A DNA stretch of 5,739 bases, taken from contig JAJRRX010000372.1 in NCBI GenBank assembly GCA_024279075.1, positions 1-5,739 on the forward strand. Reading direction: 5' to 3'. Position numbers and translations under genes: made by a program. A model generated the notes under the pieces. The model searched no databases and had not been told where the DNA came from. It saw only the letters and a program-made list of their open reading frames with translations. Shown here piece after piece: positions 1 to 4,800 of this stretch. This stretch comes from Alphaproteobacteria bacterium. Lineage in GTDB: Bacteria > Pseudomonadota > Alphaproteobacteria > Rhodobacterales > Rhodobacteraceae. The stretch's first letter is position 1; every line of letters starts with the position of its first letter.

Positions 1-8
1 GTTGGCAT
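1..8 (-). CDS. rpsL: Start of 30S ribosomal protein S12 gene, cut by the left window edge
   Basis: Only eight bases are visible. On the minus strand they read ATG CCA AC, which gives Met-Pro-Thr whatever the next base is. Bacterial S12 proteins, including those of alphaproteobacteria, typically begin MPTI. S12 sits at the decoding centre of the small ribosomal subunit. The identification rests on three things: the MPT start, a strong ribosomal-type promoter with a structured leader just upstream (261 to 9), and the common gene order in which rpsL-rpsG-fusA follow rpoBC. Three codons alone prove nothing, so the call is mainly contextual. The likely ribosome-binding sequence is a GGGG run (21-18), about 9 nt before the ATG, which is weak and partly buried in a hairpin. 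Confidence 0.72.
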
Positions 9-11
9 ACA

Positions 12-28
12 GTTAAACCCCGTTCAAC
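12..28 (-). promoter_or_regulatory. Hairpin sequestering the rpsL ribosome-binding sequence
   Basis: On the minus strand GTTGAAC (28-22) pairs with GTTTAAC (18-12) across a GGG loop (21-19): seven pairs, one of them G-U. The hairpin ends 3 nt before the ATG at 8-6. The only Shine-Dalgarno-like sequence for rpsL, the G run 21-18, lies in the loop and the top of the stem, so folding should limit ribosome access. The stem is mostly A-U, so it could open easily. This is the geometry expected of a translational control element for a ribosomal protein operon. The pairing is seen directly; the regulatory role is inferred. Confidence 0.45.
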
Positions 29-45
29 CCGTTTCAATACTTACA

Positions 46-72
46 GCACCTTGCACCGAATGCACAAAATGC
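46..72 (-). promoter_or_regulatory. 11-bp hairpin in the rpsL leader
   Basis: In the leader RNA GCAUUUUGUGC (72-62) pairs along its full length with GUGCAAGGUGC (56-46) across an AUUCG loop (61-57). All 11 positions pair, four of them G-U or U-G. A stem with no mismatches but many wobbles is more typical of RNA structure than of a DNA palindrome bound by a protein. It follows the 112-78 hairpin after 5 nt. It lacks a U-tract, so it is not an intrinsic terminator. It is probably a structural part of the leader. Its function is unknown. Confidence 0.45.
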
Positions 73-77
73 CAAAT

Positions 78-112
78 ACCGCCCACGGACAATGGTTGCC
101 GTCCGGCGCGGT
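78..112 (-). promoter_or_regulatory. Two-part hairpin in the rpsL leader
   Basis: ACCGC (112-108) pairs with GCGGU (82-78), and inside it CGGAC (105-101) pairs with GUCCG (90-86). A small asymmetric internal loop separates them (107-106 against 85-83), and the apical loop is ten bases (100-91). This G+C-rich stem is the most stable element of the leader. Stem, internal loop, stem and large loop together suggest a protein-binding or tertiary-contact module like those in ribosomal-protein leaders. No ligand can be named from sequence alone. Confidence 0.45.
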
Positions 113-199
113 GGAATTCCAGAGGAGCGAGAATAAATTCCGGCTCATGTCCGCCTAATTGTGGCTTGTATCGGAATCAGTATAGATACCTCTCCCGAG

Positions 200-261
200 C
201 GGGCGGAAAATAGGAATGTTAGGGGGATAAGTCAACAGCCAATTTTGAAAAGAAAATTTGG
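200..261 (-). promoter_or_regulatory. rpsL promoter: UP-like element, -35, -10 and G+C-rich discriminator
   Basis: On the minus strand TTGACT (235-230) and TATTTT (212-207) are separated by exactly 17 bp, a close match to the housekeeping sigma-70 consensus. Seven bases beyond the -10 is a G at 200, the likely start of transcription. Upstream of the -35, positions 259-241 are almost pure A/T (about -41 to -59), which is where an UP element bound by the alpha-subunit C-terminal domains lies. The same stretch is an imperfect inverted repeat, with arms at 261-253 and 246-239. The discriminator CCGCCC (206-201) is fully G+C, as in growth-rate and ppGpp-responsive rRNA and ribosomal-protein promoters. 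The whole arrangement fits a strong, stringently controlled promoter for rpsL and the genes beyond the edge. The stringent response is inferred. Confidence 0.82.
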
Positions 262-287
262 GGGAAACCAGCCGCTTGATTGGTGCT

Positions 288-1115
288 TTATAGCGCCAAA
301 ACCTTAGCAATATCCAGCGCGAATCTGCGCTCAAGAGTAGCGGCTATATCGCTTTGGCTCATTTCGGGTCGCCGCCCCGCCGGCAATACCACCTCAGAAT
401 CATTGCTCTCATGAAAGGCCCGCAAGCTCATAACGGGATACGGGTCCATCAGCACAGGCATGTTTTGGTGCAGCTTCTCATGCCCATAGCTCAACGCATG
501 CACCTTGCGCCCAGCGGGGGCCAGCACGCCAAGCCCAAGCCCAAGAGGGCGCGCATTTACAGTTGGCACGATCTCCCCCCTGATCAGCGTTAACCCCAGT
601 AGGAAAGCGATGCCTATCGGATCCAGCCCGCCAGCCAGGCTTAATATATGCGGCAGGCGCGCGCGCAGTTCAGCAATAAAATCCAGCGCGACCGCGTCAT
701 CATCATCCAAGCGAAAGGAAAGCCTGAAGGGTGTTTTCTGGTCAAACACTTCGTCAAAAGCCTGCGTTACAAGCTCGCGGTAGGGCATATAAGGCTTTGC
801 GATCACCCGCGCTTGCGGCAGATCTTGCAACAGCGCATCAAGCTTGCTGCGGTAGTGGCTGGGCATGTCCTCCCCCACCAAAACACCGATGGTAAAATTC
901 GGGTCTGTTTGGCGCTTTAGGGTATGCAGGCAAATATTTTCAAAATAGGAAAATCTTTCTGCCATTCGCGCGGGCGCATGGAGCATAGCCCGCTTCTCCT
1001 CCGCTGTTTCGGGGGTTTGCTGGTAGCCGCCATCACAAGGAATAGAAAACCGGATCAACCCGCCGATTTGCACAAGCTGGCTGACCTCTTCTGCTGAAAA
1101 CTCTGAACGTGGCAT
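288..1115 (-). CDS. Putative glycosyltransferase, rhamnosyltransferase-like family
   Basis: This encodes a 275-residue protein that resembles the 'putative rhamnosyl transferase' family common in Rhodobacterales. An N-terminal IRFSIP strand lies at about 21-26. It is followed by RFSYFENICLHTLKRQTDPNF at about 54-74, a conserved stretch in which a sugar-nucleotide fold would begin, and by FRLDDDDAV at 134-142, whose Asp cluster is a DxD-type metal and nucleotide-sugar site. GHEKLHQ (211-217) and FHESNDS (234-240) carry His residues that may serve the acceptor or catalytic side. There is no signal peptide or clear membrane span, so it is probably cytoplasmic and acts on a surface glycan. Donor and acceptor are unknown. 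The start at 1115 is chosen because GGAGG (1127-1123) sits 7 nt upstream; the in-frame ATG at 1145 has no such site. Three tandem Leu-Gly pairs (191-196) come from a CTTGGG hexamer repeat. The gene stands alone, not in a polysaccharide cluster. Confidence 0.75.
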   Translation of the reverse strand: MPRSEFSAEEVSQLVQIGGLIRFSIPCDGGYQQTPETAEEKRAMLHAPARMAERFSYFENICLHTLKRQTDPNFTIGVLVGEDMPSHYRSKLDALLQDLPQARVIAKPYMPYRELVTQAFDEVFDQKTPFRLSFRLDDDDAVALDFIAELRARLPHILSLAGGLDPIGIAFLLGLTLIRGEIVPTVNARPLGLGLGVLAPAGRKVHALSYGHEKLHQNMPVLMDPYPVMSLRAFHESNDSEVVLPAGRRPEMSQSDIAATLERRFALDIAKVLAL

Positions 1116-1122
1116 TTGCTGG

Positions 1123-1136
1123 CCTCCCCTCCCCTT
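1123..1136 (-). promoter_or_regulatory. Strong Shine-Dalgarno that fixes the glycosyltransferase start
   Basis: An unbroken 14-base purine tract, AAGGGGAGGGGAGG, ends 7 nt before the ATG at 1115. It contains a perfect GGAGG with ideal spacing and a second AGGGG register upstream. It supports the 1115 start over the ATG at 1145, which lies upstream of this tract and would be translated through it. Confidence 0.75.
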
Positions 1137-1173
1137 ACAGATCATGCGCGGCTATGTCTGGCAAGTTCTTAAA

Positions 1174-1206
1174 GGCAGCGGTGCATTCAAGGCATCCGCC
1201 ACTGCC
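1174..1206 (-). terminator. Imperfect stem-loop after the cysteine-cluster gene, possible weak terminator
   Basis: GGCAG (1206-1202) pairs with CTGCC (1178-1174), and further inner pairs form with a G-U and two mismatches. On the minus strand only UUU and then AAG follow, so it is a poor intrinsic terminator. It lies in the 208-nt gap between the cysteine-cluster gene and the glycosyltransferase. I found no convincing -35/-10 pair in this gap; the best, TTGCAG with TATCTA at 16 bp, is weak. The glycosyltransferase may therefore depend on read-through or on a promoter I cannot recognise. Confidence 0.25.
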
Positions 1207-1323
1207 AACACATCGATCTCGCCAACGAACAAGCTTAAGACATATCTACAGGGGCATGTTTGATGCGTTGCCACTCATAGGTAGATAGCTGACGCAAATT
1301 CCGCTGCAAGGTAGGGGAAGTAT

Positions 1324-1818
1324 TCAAAGTATGGCCTTCAGGCCCCGAAAAAAAGCGCGCACTGTTTTAGGCACCTCCGAGCGCTCAAACGCGGCGAGGG
1401 TTTCAGGCGTCCACAGCTCTGGAGAAAGCTGCGCCTCCAACCCCACAAGCTCGGCCAGTTGCGCCTTTGGCAAAGGCAATGCCTTGGCGGTGTGCAGCAA
1501 AGCCAGCAACCCGTGAACCTGCCGCATCTGGGCAAAAGCCTCCAGCATTGGGTGTAGCAGCGCGGGGTTATCCTGCCAGCTTTGCCCGGCAAAAACCTCC
1601 TGCACCACGCGCTGCCCAGCGCCATCACAGTGGTATTGCACACAGCCCTTCAGGCCCGTGCTTTCCAGCTTGGTATGCATGCCACACTTATGCCCCTTAA
1701 GGTGCTTACACGCCACCCCAGCGGGCTTATCAAAGGCAAACATCTCACCCTTATCAAGGGCCAAACCCACGCAGCAGAGCGCGGCGCAGTTCTGGCAATC
1801 TGATGTTAGCTCAACCAT
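1324..1818 (-). CDS. YkgJ-like cysteine-cluster protein (putative Zn/Fe-chelating)
   Basis: This encodes a 164-residue protein whose first 70 residues hold eight Cys: C8, C11, C15, C16, C37, C45, C59 and C64, with H39, H48 and H63 among them. The pattern CxxCxxxCC, then C-x7-C-x2-H, then C-x4-C is that of the YkgJ-type zinc- or iron-chelating cluster. The wording 'FDKPAGVACKHL' and 'GCVQYHCDGAGQ' also recalls the N-terminal domain of some actinobacterial pentapeptide-repeat proteins. Here no pentapeptide repeats follow, only a mainly helical tail (about 75-164, rich in Ala and Leu). The protein is probably cytoplasmic, as there is no signal or membrane segment. Metal binding is likely; the biological role is unknown. 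The start at 1818 is supported by GGAGG (1827-1823), 4 nt upstream. The gene follows the rpoC terminator with no room for its own promoter. A T7 run at 1354-1348 near the end is a possible slippery site. Confidence 0.75.
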   Translation of the reverse strand: MVELTSDCQNCAALCCVGLALDKGEMFAFDKPAGVACKHLKGHKCGMHTKLESTGLKGCVQYHCDGAGQRVVQEVFAGQSWQDNPALLHPMLEAFAQMRQVHGLLALLHTAKALPLPKAQLAELVGLEAQLSPELWTPETLAAFERSEVPKTVRAFFRGLKAIL

Positions 1819-1829
1819 GCTTCCTCCAC

Positions 1830-1858
1830 AAAAAAGCCCGCCGTCAAGGCGGGCTTTT
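1830..1858 (-). terminator. Intrinsic terminator of the rpoC transcript
   Basis: GCCCGCC (1854-1848) pairs perfectly with GGCGGGC (1842-1836) across a 5-base loop (1847-1843). Six T residues (1835-1830) follow on the minus strand. An A-tract on the 5' side (1858-1855) pairs with part of the T-tract and makes the hairpin roughly symmetric, so it could also work on the plus strand. It begins 17 nt after the rpoC stop and ends the rpoBC-type operon. The Shine-Dalgarno of the next gene begins only 2 nt after the T-tract. Confidence 0.92.
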
Positions 1859-1875
1859 CTGAACTCAATTTCCGA

Positions 1876-4800
1876 TTATTCCTCGGTTGCCGCAGGCTGC
1901 TCTTCAGCAGCGGCTTCTCCGGCGGGGTTGGCCAATTCAGCCACAATCGCCGCTTCTGCTTGCCGCTGTTCGATGATCACTTGGTCACGCGCTTGCGCCA
2001 CCCGCTTAAGGTCATGGGTTGCCCCACCCGTGCCCGCCGGGATCAAACGCCCGACAATCACGTTTTCCTTCAAGCCGATCAGCTTGTCGCGCTTACCTTG
2101 GGTCGAGGCCTCGGTCAGCACGCGGGTTGTCTCTTGGAACGACGCCGCAGAGATGAACGAGCGCGTAGACAGCGACGCTTTGGTAATACCAAGCAGCACT
2201 GGCCCACCTTTGGCAGGCTCGCGCCCTTCCGCCACAGCCTTTTCACAGGCCTCAAGGAACTCGGCTTTATCCACTTGCTCGCCTTTGAGCAAGATGGTGC
2301 CACCAGAGTCAGACACTTCCCATTTCTGTAGCATTTGGCGCACGATCACTTCGATATGCTTATCGTTGATCTTCACGCCCTGCAGACGGTAAACATCCTG
2401 CACTTCGTTGACCATATACTCAGCCAAAGCCTCCACACCCATGATTTGCAAAATATCATGCGGCGCAGGGTTGCCGTCCATAATATATTCGCCCTTCTGG
2501 ATGAAGTCGCCTTCCTGCACCGGAATGTGGCGGCCTTTCGGCACCATATATTCCACCGTCTCCAGCGTATCGTCTACCGGCTCAATCGCCACGCGGCGCT
2601 TGTTCTTGTAGTCTTTACCAAAGCGCACATGGCCGTCGATTTCGGCGATAATCGCGTGATCTTTCGGGCGGCGGGCCTCAAACAGCTCGGCAACACGCGG
2701 CAGACCACCGGTGATGTCTTTCACCTTGGTGCCTTCGCGCGGGATCCGTGCCAACACATCACCTGGGGCGATCTCTTGGCCATCTTCCACGCCAAGCACC
2801 GCATCAATGGACATGTTATAAACAGCAGGGTTGCCATTTTCCATGCGCACAGGCTCGCCAGTTGCGGGGTCCATCACGATAATCGCAGGCTTCAGGTCGC
2901 CGCCTTTTGCCGTGGCGCGCCAATCTGACACCACCTTCTGGCTCAGGCCAGTGGCGTCATCGGTTTCGTCCCGCACGGCAATACCCACCACGAGGTCAAC
3001 AAACTTGGCAACACCGGGCTTTTCGGTGATGATCGGCATGGTGAACGGGTCCCATTCATAAAGCTTGGTGCCTTGCTTGACCTTGGCCTTGTCTTTCACC
3101 ATCAGCTTCGAGCCAAAGCCCAGCTTATAGGTGGAAAGCTCAACGCCGTTTTTGTCAATCAGGGCCAGCTCCATGTGGCGGTCCATCACCACGGTCTCGC
3201 CATCTGCATTCTCCAGCACGCTGGTTTTGCGCAGCTGGATTTTACCGTCGGCTATAGCATCTTGGGAAGTTTGCGAACCACCCTGCGCAATGCCGCCAAT
3301 GTGGAAGGTCCGCATGGTGAGCTGGGTGCCCGGCTCGCCAATGGACTGCGCCGCGATAATGCCCACAGCCTCGCCCGGGTTCACTTTGGACCCCCGTGCA
3401 AGATCGCGGCCATAACACTGCGCACAGATGCCATCTTCGGCCTCACAGGTCAGCGGGCTACGCGCCTGAATCGAGAGCACACCAGCGGCTTCAATCGCAT
3501 CCGCCAGCTTCTCGTCCAAGATCATGTTGCGGGTCGCCAGCACTTCATCAGTGCCCGGCTTGATCACATCTTCGGCCATAACGCGGCCCAAAATGCGCTC
3601 GGAAAGCGACGACACAACCGTGCCATCATTCACCGCCGCTGCCACCTTGATCGAAATCTCGGTGCCGCAATCATCTTCACGCACGATACAATCCTGCGCC
3701 ACATCCACCAAACGGCGGGTGAGGTAGCCGGAGTTCGCGGTTTTAAGCGCCGTATCCGCAAGGCCCTTACGCGCACCGTGGGTCGAGTTAAAATACTCAA
3801 GCACAGTCAGGCCTTCTTTAAAGTTCGAGACAATCGGCGTCTCGATGATGTCACCATTAGGCTTGGCCATCAGGCCCCGCATCCCGCCGAGCTGCTTCAT
3901 TTGCGCAGGGGAACCACGGGCGCCCGAGTGGCTCATCATGTAAACCGAATTCGGCTCCAACTCGTTGCCCTCTTCGTCAAAGCGCATTTTCGAGATTTCG
4001 GACATCATGCCTTCGGCCACATCGTCCGAGCATTTGGACCAAACATCCACCGCTTTGTTATATTTCTCAAGCTTGGTGATAAGCCCGTCCATATACTGCT
4101 GCTCGAATTCCTTAACCTTGGCACGCACGCCGCCAACGATATCCCACTTATCGTCGGGGATCAGCATATCATCTTTGCCAAAGGAAATGCCGGCCTTGAA
4201 GGCCTCAGCAAAGCCAAGGGTCATGATTTGGTCACAGAAGATAACCGACTCTTTTTGGCCGCAATGGCGGTAAACCACGTCAATAACCTCGCCCACTTCT
4301 TTTTTGCGAATGAGGCGGTTGACGATGCTAAATGGCGCTTTATGGTTTTTCGGCAGAAGCTGGGCAAGGCGCACCCGCCCCGGCGTGGTTTCAAACCGCT
4401 CCATATAGCTGTTGCCCTCTTCGTCGATCTGCTCAACGCGGGCGGTTACCTTGGCGTGCAGGTGCACGGCACCAGTTTCCAAAGCATGGTCGATCTCGTC
4501 CATATCAGCAAAAACCATGCCCTCGCCTTTCATACCCTTACGCATCAGCGTAACGTAATAAAGGCCCAAGATCATATCCTGCGACGGCACAATAATCGGC
4601 GCACCGTTGGAAGGGCTAAGCACGTTGTTGGTCGACATCATTAACACGCGGCACTCAAGCTGGGCTTCCAGCGAAAGCGGCACGTGAACGGCCATTTGGT
4701 CGCCGTCAAAGTCAGCGTTAAAAGCCGAGCAGACCAGCGGGTGCAGCTGGATGGCTTTACCCTCGATCAGAACCGGCTCGAACGCCTGAATGCCGAGGCG

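Larger units (their letters stand above)
41..148 (-). other. Candidate 35-codon upstream reading frame in the rpsL leader
   Basis: An ATG at 148-146 opens a frame that runs 35 codons to TAA at 43-41, ending 32 nt before the rpsL ATG. An AGGCGG sequence just upstream could act as a close-spaced Shine-Dalgarno. The peptide starts MSRNLFSLLW and has Cys at 20, 29 and 32 in a hydrophobic C-terminal part. I do not recognise it. Both large leader hairpins (112-78 and 72-46) lie wholly inside the frame, so translation would unfold them. It may be a leader peptide coupled to rpsL or simply a chance open frame; at this length chance is the default explanation. Confidence 0.2.

Noticed and set aside
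262..287. Terminator for the glycosyltransferase
   Set aside because: Only a 4-bp ACCA/TGGT pairing without a U-tract is present. The A/T-rich inverted repeat at 239-261 has no G+C stem and is better explained as part of the rpsL promoter.
528..545. Tandem CTTGGG repeat as a CRISPR or microsatellite locus
   Set aside because: Only three copies, one imperfect, inside a coding frame. It is noted as a minor feature of the glycosyltransferase.
1143..1145. Upstream ATG for the glycosyltransferase
   Set aside because: It has no ribosome site and would translate the purine-rich Shine-Dalgarno tract as CKGRGGQQ, which is unlike the family start. The ATG at 1115 has GGAGG at 7 nt.
1338..1643. 101-codon minus-strand frame inside the cysteine-cluster gene
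   Set aside because: It overlaps the supported gene in another frame, and its Cys/Arg/Trp-rich translation is typical of an out-of-frame reading.
1658..2392. 244-codon plus-strand open frame spanning the rpoC end and the cysteine-cluster gene
   Set aside because: It crosses the terminator and runs antisense to two supported genes. Its Ser/Ala/Arg-rich translation looks like a shadow.
3073..4644. 523-codon open frame on the plus strand
   Set aside because: It lies wholly antisense to rpoC, whose frame contains the catalytic and zinc motifs. The His/Arg/Leu-rich translation is typical of a codon-bias shadow of a G+C-rich gene. No Shine-Dalgarno or family similarity seen.
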